A stretch of 64,000 bases of DNA, taken from contig CM053158.1 in the NCBI GenBank assembly GCA_028571685.1, positions 60,666,001-60,730,000 on the forward strand, read 5' to 3'. A program made the translations under genes and the position numbers. This document shows, piece by piece, positions 22,467 to 35,800 of this stretch. The notes under the pieces were generated by a model. It saw only the letters and a program-made list of their open reading frames with translations, ran no database searches and had not been told where the DNA came from. The DNA comes from Heterohyrax brucei. Taxonomy: Eukaryota > Chordata > Mammalia > Hyracoidea > Procaviidae. Position 1 is the first letter of the stretch; every line of letters starts with the position of its first letter.

Positions 22467-25400
22467 ATTCCTAGATGCAAAAATCTTCAACAGAATACTA
22501 GACAATAGAATTCAACAATGTATCAAAAAAGTAACTCATTGTGACCAAGTTGGATTCACATCAAGGATGCAGGGCTGTGGTTCAGCATCAGAAAAACAAT
22601 TATTGTGATCATCCACATAAATAACAGAAAGAATCACCTGGTTTTGTCAACTGATGCAGAAAAGGCATTTGACAAAGTCCAACACCCATTCATGTTAAAA
22701 ACTCTCAGAAAAATAGGAATAGAAGGACAATTCCTCAATGTAATAAAGGGCATCTTTGCAAAGCCAAACACCTATATCATCCTGAATGGAGACAGACTGA
22801 AATAATTCCCCCTGAGAATGTGAACTAGACATGGATGCTTACTGTCACCACTTCTATTCAACATTGTGCTAGAGATTCTGGCCAGAGCAATCAGACAAGA
22901 CAATGAAATAAAGTGCATCCACATCAGTAAAGAAGAAGTAAAAATCTCCCTATTTGCAGATATGATTATATACACAGAAAACTCTGCACTACCCATAAAT
23001 AAACTACCGGAACTAACAGAAGAGTTCAGCAAAGTATCAGGATACAAGATAAACGTAAGTAAATTGGTAGGATTCCTTTATATCAACAAATAGATCATAG
23101 AAGAGGAAATCACCAAATGAACACCATTTACAATAGCCCCCAAGAAGATAAAACACTTAGGAATAAATATAATCAGAGGAGTAAGAGACATATATAGAGT
23201 AAATTACAAGACCCTACTTCAAGAAACCAGAAGAGACGGAGAAATCTACCTTGCTCATGGATAGGAAGACTTAACATTTTAAAAATGTCTATTTTACACA
23301 AAGTGATCTACATACACAATGCAATCCCAATAAGACTTACAGTGCTGTTTTATAATGAGATGGAGAAACAAATTACCAACTTTGGAAAGGGAAGAAACTC
23401 TGATTAAGTAAAGCACTACTGAAGAAGAGGAATGCAGTGCGAGGCCTCACACTATCCAACCTTAGAAACTACTACACTGCCACAGCAGTCAAAACAGCCT
23501 GGTACTGGTATAAAAGGACACATATCGACCAATGGAACAGAATTGAGAGCGCAGAAAAATCACCATCCGCCTATGAACAGTTGATAGTCAACAAAGGGCC
23601 AAAGGTTATAAACTGGGATAAAAACAGTCTAACAAATGTTGTTGCCAAATTGGATATTAATCTGCAAAAAATTGAAAAACCTATATCTCACACCTTACAC
23701 AAAAACTAACTTAAAGACCTAAACATCAAACAATAAAGATCATGCAAGAAAGAATAGGGACAACAGTTAAAGTTCTAATAAACAGCTTAGACAGACTACA
23801 AACTCTGACCAACAATGCACAAACAAGAGAAGAGAAAATGGATAAATGGGAATTTCTAAGAGTCAAACATTTATGCTCCTCTAAAGACTTTATTAACAGA
23901 GTTAAAAGACTACCTACAAGATGGGAAAACAATCTTTGACAACTACATGTTGGATCGATGTCTGATTTCCATTATCTACAAGACTCTGCAAAAGTCAACA
24001 AAAAAAAGGTAAATAACCCAATTAAGCAATGGGCAAAGGAGATGGACAGATACTTCATCAAAGAAGAAACCCAGGCAGCCAGAAGACATAAGAGGAAATG
24101 CTCACAATCATTAGCTATTAGAGAAATCCAAATCAAAACTACAATGAGATACCATCTCATCCAACGAGGTTGGCTACAATCCAAAAAACACAAAACAATA
24201 AATGTTGGAGAGTTTGTGGAGAGATTGGAACTCTCCTGCAATGCTGGTAGGAATGCAAAGCGGTACAACCTCTTTGGAAAACAATTTGGCACTTCCTTAA
24301 AAAGCTAGAAATGGAAATACTATATGACCTAGCACTCCCACTGCTTGGAATATATCCTATAGCAATAAAGGAGGTCACACAGATGTTTATTGCAGCACTG
24401 TCCAAAATAGCAAAAAGATGGAATCAACTCAGATACCCATCAACAGATGAATGGATAAACAAACTATGGTCCATATACTCAGTAGAACACTATGCAATGA
24501 TAAAGAACAATGGTGGTTTTAGGAAGCATTTCATAAGGTGGTTTCAGCTAGAAGACATGCTGAATGAAATCAGTCAGTGGCAGAATGTTACATGTTGTAT
24601 GAGACCTGTGCTATAAGGACTGAAAAACAGACTTATGTACAGAAAAAAACTCTTAGAATGCTCAAGTGTGGGGAAGGAGAGGGTTTGTCATACATTAGAT
24701 GCCAGCCAGCCAAGTGCTGTCGAGTCGGATCCAACTCATGGTGACCCTAGCCATACATTAGATAATAGATAGGAATTTGGTTAGGTGAAAGCAGTGACAG
24801 CATGCACTAGAGAGCAGATCAACAAAACTGGACTACACCATAAACTGAAAGGTTTTCTGAATTCAACCCAGTATTTCAAAGAATAAAATAACAGGGACAA
24901 GGATCTGGGAACGATGTTTTCAGGGGACATAGAGGCCAATTGGTATAACTAGTCTTTAGCTAAGAGAGTCTTCTGCACCCCATATTGGTGAGTGGCATCT
25001 GGGGACTTAAAAGCTAGCAAGCTGACATCTGAGGTACACTAAATTGTCCCAACTCATCTAGAACAGTTGGTGACTGGGGACAACAAAGAAATGAGGATAA
25101 AAGAGACCAGGAGATAGAAGAACCCATATGAATGGGAGAATGCAACAACATGAAACCAAAAGAACCAGATGGTGCCTGGCCACCAGCAATGGCAGCCATG
25201 ATGGGGACACAAGGTAGAGTCCCTGAGTCAACATGAGAAAAAGAGGTGTGTAGTTCAAGAATTCTAATTTAGTAGACCAGAACTGATGGTCTGACAGCCT
25301 GGAGGGTTCCCTGGAACACGGTCCCTAGACTTGCTGCTGGCCCTGACCAGAAGTCAGTACTGAAGTCAGTTCTTCAGACAGTAATGTACTGGACTTAAGG

Positions 25401-25655
25401 ACACAGTGTGACCATATGGTGTATATACTTTGTGGTTCCACATATTTATATGAGGCTGTCCTACTGGTTTCTTTCCAGATGGGAAAGAAGAGGGTGGAGA
25501 GGAGGGACAAGTGCCTAGAAGATATTAGAAATACAGAGTGAAAAGGAGGAATATGCTGTCACTGGTTGAAGAGAGCAGATAGGCAGGCTGCAGATAGCCA
25601 AGCATGAAAAATTGATTTGGATTGCATACTTCCACTTAATCATCATCATCGTAAT
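22467..25655 (+). mobile_element. L1, ORF2 RT domain to 3' end
   Basis: Begins in the RT domain (CTAGATGCAAAAATCTTC), contains sequence coding for [15 protein letters not shown] and [18 protein letters not shown], and ends with a 3' UTR in CATCATCATCGTAATAAAAG. Pieces of 60-116 codons remain open; the full frame is broken. A short insert is at 24701. Confidence 0.85.
24701..24751 (-). mobile_element. 51-bp AfroSINE/RTE 3' terminus with own duplication
   Basis: Antisense tail GTCGAGTCGGATCCAACTCA only. Flanked by CATACATTAGAT at 24689-24700 and 24752-24763, a perfect 12-bp target-site duplication. Confidence 0.85.
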
Positions 25656-27385
25656 AAAAGATTCAATAAGAATGAAGAGTCACTAAAAGTGATATGGTAT
25701 GCTATCAAGAGTAATAATATGTGAGTGATTGGAGTACCAGAACAAGGCAAGATAGCTCAAAATACAGAGAGAATTGTTGAAGACTTGCTGACAGAAAACT
25801 TCCCTGATATTATGAAAGATGACAAAATCTCCATTCAGGATGCTCATTGAACTCTGCTCAAGATAGATCCTAAAAGAACACCAAGGCATATTATAATCAA
25901 GCTCAATAAAACCAGAGACAAGGAAAGACTACTAACAGAAGCCAGGCTTGAACAAACAAACAACAAAAAATAACCTACAAAGAAAATTATTAAAATTAAG
26001 ATCAGACTACTCAGTTGACACCATGTTGGCCAGAAGACAATGGGATGACATATATAAAGTCTTGAAGGAAAAAAACTGCCAGCTGAGAATTATATATCCT
26101 GCAAAATTGCCTCTCAAGTATGAAGGTGAAACTAGGACTTTAACAATTAAACAGAGGTTCAGAGAATTGGCAAAAACCAAACCTTAAAGTTACAAGAAAC
26201 ATTAAAGGAAGTTCAATTACAAAATCAATAACACCAGATATACACTTAAACATCCAATGCTTAACAGAGCTTCTAGATACCATCAGGAAAGGAAATTCAA
26301 ATAGACAGCCAAAACCAAATCATAAAAAATAGAAGTCAGAAATCTCATAATTTAATTGACAACATTATATGAAAAAGAGAGTAAAAAAATGTACACTCAG
26401 ATCTTTCAGATGTGGAGGAAGTCAAGGAAATACAGACACTGAAGTTTGGATAACTTTTAGATTAATAAAGGGGACTAAAGAAGTAACTGCAAAAGAAATC
26501 TGTAATTCTATACATCAAAACAATACACAGACTACAAAACAAGCAAAACACGAAATCACTACAATTTCAAAAAAATCAGCACTGAAAGCCATCAAAAGAA
26601 AACACGTAAAGAAAAAAGACCCAGCACTAGAAAATTGAATGCAACAGTGGAACTATAAAACATCCAAAAAAAGACATCAAATGACAGCACTAACATCATA
26701 TATATCAATAATCACACGGAAGTTAAATGGACTAAATGCAACAATAAAGGGGAAAGTAGACGGCACTTGGCAACAGACTGGATTAAGAAACATGACCCAT
26801 TTATATGCTGCTTACAGGAGACACACCTTAGACTCAAAGGCCCAAACTACAACTCAAAGGTTGGAAAAAAAGTCTATCAGGCTAATAACATTCAAAAATG
26901 AGCAGAAGTGGCAATACTAATCTCTAACAAAATATACTTTGAAGTTAAATCCACCATACAGGATAATGAGGTACACTACATAACGGTTGAAAGCTCAATA
27001 TAGCAGGACATAACCGTACTAAATATCTATGCACCCAATGACAAGGCACCAAAATACATGAAACAAACACTATTCACGCTGAAAACAGAAATAGACAGTT
27101 CCACAATACTAGAAGGAGATTTTAATATACCACTCTCGGTAAAGGAGAGAACGTCTCCAAGAAAAGTTTACTAAACACATAGAAGATCTAAATGCCTCAA
27201 TCAACTAAATTGACCTCACAGACATATTCAGAACACTTCATCCAACACCATTCAAGTATACTTTCTTTTCCAATATACATGGAACATTCTACAGAATCGG
27301 CCACGTATTAGGCCACAGAGCAATCCTCAACAAAATTCAAAATTTTGAAATGATACAAAGCTTCTTTTCAGACCATAAAGCCATA

Positions 27386-27974
27386 TGTGGTGGTCAGGAT
27401 TATGTCAACTTGGCTACTACATATTTGGCTGCTGTATTAAGTGGCAGGGCAGGGTTTGTGGTGGCTCCCTGCCCCTCGGCTCTCATCTCGTGACCTTTTA
27501 CTATGGCGGCTGGTCGCTCACGTGGCCAGGAACTCCTGCTCTCTTCTTCCAGCGTCTGGTTCTGGGACTTGAACTAGCAGCTGTTGGACTCATCATTCCT
27601 TACAGTTGGCACTTGAGAGTCCTGCTCACTGACCTGCCAATCCTGGGTTTGCCAGCCTCTGCCTCTCCTGCTCCCTGACCTGCTGATCCTGGTTTTGCCA
27701 GCCTCTGTCGCTTCGTCTCGCCACCAGCCTGGGATCCACAGACCTACACAACCAGTGATCTAGAACTCTGGTCTCTGACTTGCTGACTTTGGGTTCCTCA
27801 GCTCCCGTGGCCACGTGAGGCTTGTGCCAGAGCTTGGGACATTCAGCTTCTGTGATTACGTGAGCTGTTTCCTATGTCTGTATCTATCCATCTATCTATA
27901 CATATATTATAAATCTTTCCTTGTACCCACACGTGTTACTGGTTTTGCTTCCCTAGAAAACCGAGCCTAAGACA
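27386..27974 (+). mobile_element. solo LTR, class III-like, with perfect 5-bp duplication
   Basis: 589 bp from TGTGGTGGTCAGGATTATGT to CCGAGCCTAAGACA, flanked by CCATA at 27381-27385 and 27975-27979. The interior has tandem GACCTGC and CCTGGTTTTGCCAGCCTCTG motifs and a TATCTATC run. No internal retroviral genes. Confidence 0.9.
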
Positions 27975-29380
27975 CCATACAACTAGAAATCAATAACAAA
28001 TAATACATCAATAGCAAATAAAATCAAATTCATGAAACTGAATAACATTTTGCTCAAGAACTACTGGGTAATAGAAGAAATCAAATACAGTAAACAATTT
28101 CATACAGTCAAATGAGAATGAAGACATATTCTGCCAAAATCTATGGGACACAGCAAAAGCAGTGCTCAGAGGTCAATTCATCTAAAAAAAATGCACATCC
28201 CAAAAGAAGGACCCAAATCAAAGAATTAGCTCTTCAACCTGAACAACTGGAAAGATCACAGCAAAAGAACCCATTAGGCTGCAGAGGAAAGCAAATTAAT
28301 AAAATCAGAGAAAAAATAAATTAAATAGAAAATAGAAAGATGATTGAAAGAGTTGATGAGTCCAAAAGCTGGGTTTTTTTAAAGAACAACAAAATTCATA
28401 AGCCACTGGCCAAACTGACAGAAGAAAAACAGGTGAAAAAAACAAATAATCAGCCTAAGAAGTGAGATGGGTGATATCACAACAGACCAAACTGAAATTA
28501 AAAGAATCGTAGCAGAATACTATGAAAAACTGTACTCCAATAAATTTGAAAACCTAGAGGAAAGGGAAAATTTTCTATAAAACCACTACCTACCTAAATA
28601 AGCAAAAACAGGGATAGAACAACTAAACAAACTCATCATAAAAGAAGAGATTGAAAAGATATTTAAAAAACCTCCATCCAAAGAAAACCATGGCCGTCAT
28701 GAACTTAGACACAAAAATACTTAACAAAACCCTAGCTGACAGAATTCAACAGCACATCAAAAAGACAGTTAATCATGACCAAGTGGATTCATACCAGGGA
28801 TGAAGGGATGGTTCAACACTAGGAAAACAATTAATGTAATCAACCACATAAACAAAAGACAAGAATCACGTGATTCTATCATTTGATACAGAAAAGGCTC
28901 TTGATAAAATCCAACACCCATTCAAGTTAAAGAAAGAAACTCTCAGCAAAATAAGAATAGAAGGAAATTCCTCAACATAACAAAGGCTAACTACACTGAA
29001 CAGACAGCTAACGTCATACTTAATGGAAAGAAGCTTAAAATATTCCCCTTAAGAGGAGGTACCAGACAAGGATGCCCATTGTCACCACTTCTATTTAATA
29101 TTGTTCTGGAAATCCTGCCCAGAGCAATTAGACGTGATAAAGAAATAAGGGGCATCCGAATTGGTAAAGAAGTTAAAACATACCTATTTTTGAATGACAT
29201 GATCTTGTACAGAGAAAACTCTGAGGAATCTACCAAGAAAACTACTAGATCTAATGGAAGACTTCAGCGAAGTATCAGGATACAAGATAAACATACATAA
29301 ACTAGTGAGATTTGTTTACATCAACAAAGAGACAATCAAAGAGGAAATATGGAAATCATTACCTCTTACTACAACCCCCA

Positions 29381-29513
29381 AGCATCTCTAGCTCCAGTGT
29401 TCCTTGATTTCTTGGCTTCTTGGAGATTTCCACGTGGCATCTTATCTTTCCCCTGTTTATGCTTATGCTTGTACTTGCTGGTTTCTGTGCCTAGTCTGCT
29501 GTTTTTATAATCA
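29381..29513 (+). repeat. 133-bp patch copied from an LTR, inside L1
   Basis: Starts AGCATCTCTAGCTCC and ends TTTTTATAATCA. Matches 31485-31617 along its full 133 bp with about 12 mismatches by hand count. It replaces the expected L1 segment between CCCCCAAG and TAAATCTAACC. Confidence 0.8.
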
Positions 29514-31287
29514 ACAGATTATAAATCTAACCAGAGATGTAAAAGATTTATACAAAGAAAACTACAAGACACTACTGCAAGAAACTAAAAGCAGCTTATG
29601 TAAGTGGAGAAACCTAACTCACTCTTGAATATAAAGACTTAACATTGTGAAAATGTCTATACTTCAAGCCAAAGCAATCTACACATACAATGCAATCCCA
29701 GTTCAAATCCAACAATGGAAAAATGAATCACCAACTTCATATGGAAAGGAAGGAAGCCACGAATAAGTAAATTATTACTAAAGAAGAGCAAAGTGGGAGG
29801 CCTCACTCTAGCTGACCTTGAAATCTACTACACTGCCACAGTAGTCATGACCACCTGGTGCTAGCACAAAAACAGATACATAGACCAATGGAACGGAATC
29901 AAGCATTCAAATATAACTTCAACAGCTGATATTTGATAAAGGTCCAAAGGTTGTGAACTGGGGAAAAGACAGTCTCTTAAACAAGTGGTGTTGGGATAAC
30001 TGGTTATCCATCTGCAAAAAAAAGTGAAACAAGACTTTTGTCTTAAACCATGCACAAAAACTAACTTAAAATGCATTAAAGACCTAAATAAAAAGCTAAA
30101 ACAATAAAATTCTTGGAAGAAAAAATTGGGAAGATACTAGAAGCCCTAACTCATGGTATAAACAGTTACAAAAAACCACCACCAGCTTTCAGTCATCAGA
30201 AATGAAAATTGATAATTGGGAGCTCTTAAAAATCAAACACTTATGCTCATCCAAAGCCTTCATCAAAAGAGTAAAAAGACTGCCTACAGAGTGGAAATAA
30301 GCGTTCACCCAGCATGATGCCTAATCTCCATAATCTACAAGATACTGTAAAAGCTCAACAAGAAAAAGACAAAAAACTCAATTTAAAAATGGGCAAAAGA
30401 CATGAACAGGCACTTCAATGAAGAGGACATACAGGCACCGATATAGACACATGAATGTTCACAATTGCTACCTATCAGAGAAATCCAAACCAAAACCACA
30501 ATGAGATACCATTTCACCCCAACAAAGCTGGCAGTAATAAAAAAAACACACAAAATGATAAATGCCGGAGAGGATGTGGAGAGATTGGAATTCTTCTACA
30601 CTGTTGTTAGGACTGTAAAAACGGTTCAGCAACTATGGAAATCGATTTGGCACTTCCTTAGAAAGCTAGAAACAGAAATACAGTATGATCCAGCAATCTG
30701 TCTCCTTAGAATGTATCATAGAGAATTAGTGGCCACTACTTAAACAGCTACATGCATGCCAATGTTTATTGCAGATTTGGACTGGAAGAACTAGATGTTG
30801 CCCAGCTACCACCGATGACAGCTGGATGGGGGTACACAGAACAGAGCCCTGGATATAGCTGGAGAAGAAGTAGAGGGCAGAGCTACAACTCTACCAAAAG
30901 ACAACTCTTGATGGCCCTTCTGGATGGAGGGCCCCCTGAAGGTGTGGCTCCTGGACTCTCTAACCCCAAACCACATCCAGCACTGGCGCCAGCTTCCTGG
31001 ACAAAGACTGGACTGGACTATGTGAAACACAGAGTGAGACTGGCTTTGAACAAATCTTCAAACATGTACATGGTGTTGTAAGAGGCTTTTCACTGGAGGT
31101 GAGATGATTGGGAGAGGGGGTCCAGAACTTGATCAAAACGTCATGGGAAGGTTCAGACCAAAGGGGAAGTGTGCTGTCACAGGGGAGGGGGTAACTGGAA
31201 TAGAATCATGGGAATAGTTCTGGGTATTCTATGGCAAAAGAATATAAATTGTAAAACTGCTCTTAAATCACAATAAAAGACATTTAA

Positions 31288-31303
31288 AGAGAGAGAGAGA
31301 GAC
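31288..31303 (+). repeat. (GA)n simple repeat
   Basis: Short run after the L1 poly(A)-like end. Confidence 0.7.
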
Positions 31304-31321
31304 CACAGAGGGCAAGGAATC

Positions 31322-31771
31322 TGTCTTAGTTTCTTAGTGTTGCCGTTAACAGAAATACCATAAATGGGTGATTTTAAAGAACAAACATTTATTTTTTCAT
31401 AGTTCAGGAAGGTAGAGGTCTGAATTCAAGGTACATGCTCTAGAGGAAGGCTCTGCAGTGGCTCTGAGGGATGATGCTTGTTTCAGCATCTCTAGCTCCG
31501 GTGTTCCTTGATTTCTTGGCTTCTTGGCGATTTTCACATGGCATCTTATCTTTTCCCTGTTTATGCTTGTAGCTGTACTTGCTGGTCTCCATGCCTAGTC
31601 TGCTGTTTTTATAATCACTCAAAAGTGATTAAGTTTAAGACATACCTGACACTGATAGGGCCTTACTAACATAAAAAGGAAGATCACTTTCCTAAATGGG
31701 ATTAGTAACTACAGGTATAGGGGTTAGGGTTCCAAAACATATTTTGGGGGGACACGATTCAATCTACAACA
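31322..31771 (-). mobile_element. ERVL/MaLR-like solo LTR, antisense
   Basis: 450 bp from TGTCTTAGTTTCTTAGTG to ATTCAATCTACAACA, flanked by GAATC at 31317-31321 and 31772-31776. Same family as 19803 and 44060 at the ends but with a different middle. Source-like partner of the patch at 29381. Confidence 0.88.
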
Positions 31772-31776
31772 GAATC

Positions 31777-32074
31777 TAACCTCTTTTATAAAGGATGATT
31801 TCCAGAAGATGCACAAACCACTTCCTCTTAAAACCCCACTTCCTAGAATTAAACCGACCAGTTAGATCTTACTGTAAAGGAGGCTGGGATCTCTAGTCTT
31901 TATTCTGAGATGCCATGTGCTCCGTCAATACCAGGGAACCTATTATAAGAAATGAAAATTGCTTCATTGATGACTTTATGCACCATCTGAAGATTATACC
32001 TTCTGTGTCATCTGTATAGCTTGGTTGCACTAATACCTGATACAGTTCGGCTCTCTCCCTAATATTGGTTCTAG
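31777..32074. other. no gene seen
   Basis: Unassigned between an LTR and an AfroSINE. Confidence 0.4.
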
Positions 32075-32212
32075 GAAACCCTATAGTGGTTAAGAGCTGT
32101 GGCTGCTAACTAAAAAGTCAGCAGTTCAAATCCACCAGGTGCTCCTTGGAAATTCTGTGATCTGTCCTATAGGGTCACTATGAGTCAGAATTGGCTTGAT
32201 GGCAGGTTTTGT
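32075..32212 (+). mobile_element. AfroSINE (internal deletion in head)
   Basis: GAAACCCTATAGTGGTTAAG and GTTCAAATCC, tail GGCTTGATGGCAGG, then T/G-rich end. The usual CCCTGGTGG piece is shortened. Confidence 0.85.
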
Positions 32213-32218
32213 TTTTTG

Positions 32219-32882
32219 TTTTTGTTTGTTTTACTATCCTCTTTTATCCTCCTTTGGGATCTGTGCTGTAGTTCCTTCAATGTTAAGATGGAGAGAGGAC
32301 TTGTGGTTAGTACCTCTTGTTACAAATTTTTGTTGCCAGTAAACACATCATTTGGCTGATCCTTGTGCAATGTGGGCAGTTTTTATCATTCATCTATTCT
32401 GCAAAGGAGTAGATTGTTACTCAAGAAGTTTGCATAACAGATCCAAGGTCAAGGGGCTAATATGTGGCAATGCTGAGATTTGCACTCAGGCCCATAGTAA
32501 TTTAATTATTAATATATTTTAATGTATAACCATCATCTGATTTTTTTGGCTTTCTACTTGATTCACTTTTGAGATGTTTCTTTTTTTATATTTTCTTTTT
32601 TCTCTTGATTGATTGAATTTTGCTCATTTTGCATTTTTCTCCACAATCACATTTCTATTCTTTCCATAATTACTTTTAAACTTTTAATAGAACACTTAGT
32701 CTAACTATCTAAACTGAATTAGCTGAATAAATACAGGGATGAAGGAAAGTCTAAATTCAAGCAACATCTTTACTCCTTTTTTCAGATAATACAACAATCA
32801 ATGTATTCAAATAATACAACTCACCAACTCTAATTATTCCTTACCAGGAAACATGTGATAAAATATTGTCATTTTTTCTGTT
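32219..32882. other. no gene seen
   Basis: AT-rich with several T runs; no open frame or repeat I can name. Confidence 0.4.
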
Positions 32883-32898
32883 AAGTCTGACTGCTTTT

Positions 32899-35800
32899 TT
32901 TTTTTTAGATTTTCTTTTTTTTTTCAGTTTTTTTTTTAATTTATTTAACATAACTGAGTGAAAATGTACATTCCCGCATAAATTTACATGCCCCCCTGTG
33001 TGCAGCTTCCACTGCTCTCCCTGTCCGGTGACTGCACACTATTCCTCTCTGCTCCATACATGTCTCATCCTCCCAACAGCCTCCTTTCCCCTCCTATCTG
33101 TCCACTCCCCTTCCTCCAGCCAGAGGTCAGCAACATGATATCCTGTAGATGTATAGAACCACAAAGTGCTTCCAATATATGGTCACTCTGCATTGCCAAG
33201 TCCAATCCATTCCTGTCCAAAGAGTGGACCTTTGTTATAATTTATGGGAAAGGGCAGCATCAGGGCCGTGGCCATGCTCTCAGAGGAACCCCAAAACCGC
33301 TGGACCATCAATTGAGGTCTTTTAGTGGAGATCTCATGATGCACCCTTTTTTATTCTTGTGTTGCCAGTGAGACTCCTCTCTGTGAGCTCCATCGTGGCT
33401 ATCACTGGTGGTGGCTGGGCACCATCCGGTTCTTCCGGTCCCAAGTCGATATAGGCACCCACTCTTGTGGGTCTCTCTGTCTTCTCAGTTGTCTTTACCG
33501 CATGTCATTTTGGTCCTCGGTGAGCATCCGTTCCTGCTGAGTTGGGACCATTTGCTGTGTCCTCGGATGGCAGCTTGGCAGCTTTTAAGACCCCAGACGC
33601 CACTCACCAATGTGGGGTGCAGAGAGCTCTCTTAGCAAAACGCTAGTTGTGCCAGTTGGCCTGGAATTCGCCTAAGAGCATGGTCCCCCGCCCCCGGCCC
33701 CAGCTACTCTATCCTTGCAGTATTGAGTCAAGATGGAAGGAGTACTCAAGTTATGCTAAAGTCCACTTAATGTTGTTCTTGTTTCTAATGTGTGCTATCA
33801 CCGCTTTCTCCCAACTAGATTTCTAGTAACTATCTAAACTAAACCCTCCCCACCTCACCCTCCCTCCCTCCCCTCCTTGCAGCTGTCAAAGATTCTTTTC
33901 TTCTATACACAAGTCTGTTTTTGAGGTCTTATGGTAGAGGTCTCATACAGTATTTGTCCCTTTGTTGCTGACTACTTTCACTCAACATGATGTCTTCCGG
34001 TTGAAACCAGGTTAGGAGATGTTTCCTGGAGTCATCGTTATTCTTTATCATTGCGTAGTGCTCCATTGAGCGTATGTACCATAGTTTACCTATCCATTCT
34101 TGTATTGTTGGGCATCTGGGTTGATTCCATCTTTTTGCTATCGTGGACTGTGCTGCGGTAAACATTCTTGTGCATGTGTTCGTTGGTGTGAAAGGCCTTG
34201 AATCTGTAGGATATATTTCAAGTAGTGGAATTACTGGGTCAAATGGTATATCGATATCCATTTTTTTAAGGAAGCGCCAGATTGCCTTCCAAAGAGGCTG
34301 GACCATTTTGCAACCCCACCAACGGTGTAGGAGGGTTCCACTTTCTCCACAGCCTCTCCAGCATTTGTTGTTTTGTGTTTTCTGGATCATGGTCAATCTT
34401 GTTGGGGTGAGATGGTATCTTATTGTTGCCTTGATTTGAATTTCTTTAATAACTAAAGATCGTGAACATGTCCGCATGTGTTTTTTGGCTGCCTGGATCT
34501 CCTCTTTAGTGAAGTGTCTGTCCATCTCCTTTGCCCATCGCTTAATTGGATGGTTTATTTTCTTCTTATTGATATTTTGTAGTATCTTATAGATTATGGA
34601 GATCAGGCGTTGGTGTGACATAGAGTTGCCAAATATTTTTCCCATTCTGTGGGTGTTCTTTTAATTCTATTAATAAAGTCTTTGGATGAGCAAAAGTGTT
34701 TGATTCTTAATAGTTCCCATTTATCTATTTTCTCTTCTGTTGATTGAGGTTTCTTTGACAGATTTTGGAGTCTGTCCTCATTGTGTATTAAAACTTCCAT
34801 TGTTGTTCCCACCTTTTCTTGGATGAGCTTTATTGTTTTAGGTCTTTTATCCAGTTGGAGTTGGTTTTTGTATAAGGTGTAAGATATGGATCTTGATTCA
34901 GTTTATTGCAAATTGATAACCAATTTTGCCAGCACCATTTGTTGAAGAGACTGTTTTTACCCCAGTTTAATGTCTTAGGGCCTTTGTCGAATATCAACTG
35001 TTCATAGGCAGATGGTGTCATCTCTGGGGTCTCAATTCTCTTCCATTGATCGATCTGTCTGTTCTTGTACCAGTACCAGGCTGTTTTGACCACCGTGGCA
35101 GTGTAGTATGTTCTAAGGTCGGGTAATGAGAGGCCTCCCAGTGTGTTCTTCTTCTTTAGTAGTACCTTACTTATCCGGGGCTTCTTCCCTTTCCAAACAA
35201 AATTGGTGATTTGTTTCTCCATCTCATTAAAAAATGATGCTGGAACTTGTATTGGGATTGCATTATATAAATAAATTGCTTTGGGTAAAATAGACATTTT
35301 CACAATGTTAAGTCTTCCTATCCATGAGCAGGGTAGGTTTTTCCATTTATCTAAGCCTCTTTTAGTTTCTTGTAGTAAGGGCTTGTAGTTCTCTTTGTAA
35401 AGGTCTGTTGTTTCTCTGGTTAGATTAATTCCTAGGTACTTTATCTTCTTAGGGGCTATCCTAAATGGTATTGATTTGATAATTTCCTCCTTAACAGTAT
35501 CGTTGTTGGTATAAAGGAATCCTACTGATTTACTTATGTTTATCTTGTATCCTGAGACTTTGCTGAACTCTTCTATCAGTTTGAGTAGCTTACTTATAGA
35601 TTCCTTGGGGTTCTCTGCATATACAATCATATCATCTGCGAACAGGGAGATTTTAACTTCCTTTTGCCAATGCAGATGCCCTTTATTTCTTCGTCTTGTC
35701 TAATTGCTCTGGCTAGAACTTCTAGCACAATGTTGAATAGGAGAGGTGAGAGTGGGCATCCTTGTCTAGTTCCTGATCTCAAGGGAAAGTATTTCAGTCT

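Larger units (their letters stand above)
25656..31300 (+). mobile_element. long L1 from late ORF1 to 3' end
   Basis: Starts in ORF1 (about 25700-26200; TGACACCATGTTGGCCAGAAG and AACTTCCCTGATATTATG), then the ORF2 endonuclease (26680-27380), RT (28700-29300) and C-terminal part (29750-30750), with a 3' UTR and AATAAAAG at about 31272. It is interrupted by a solo LTR (27386-27974) and carries a foreign 133-bp patch (29381-29513). Inactive. Confidence 0.85.
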
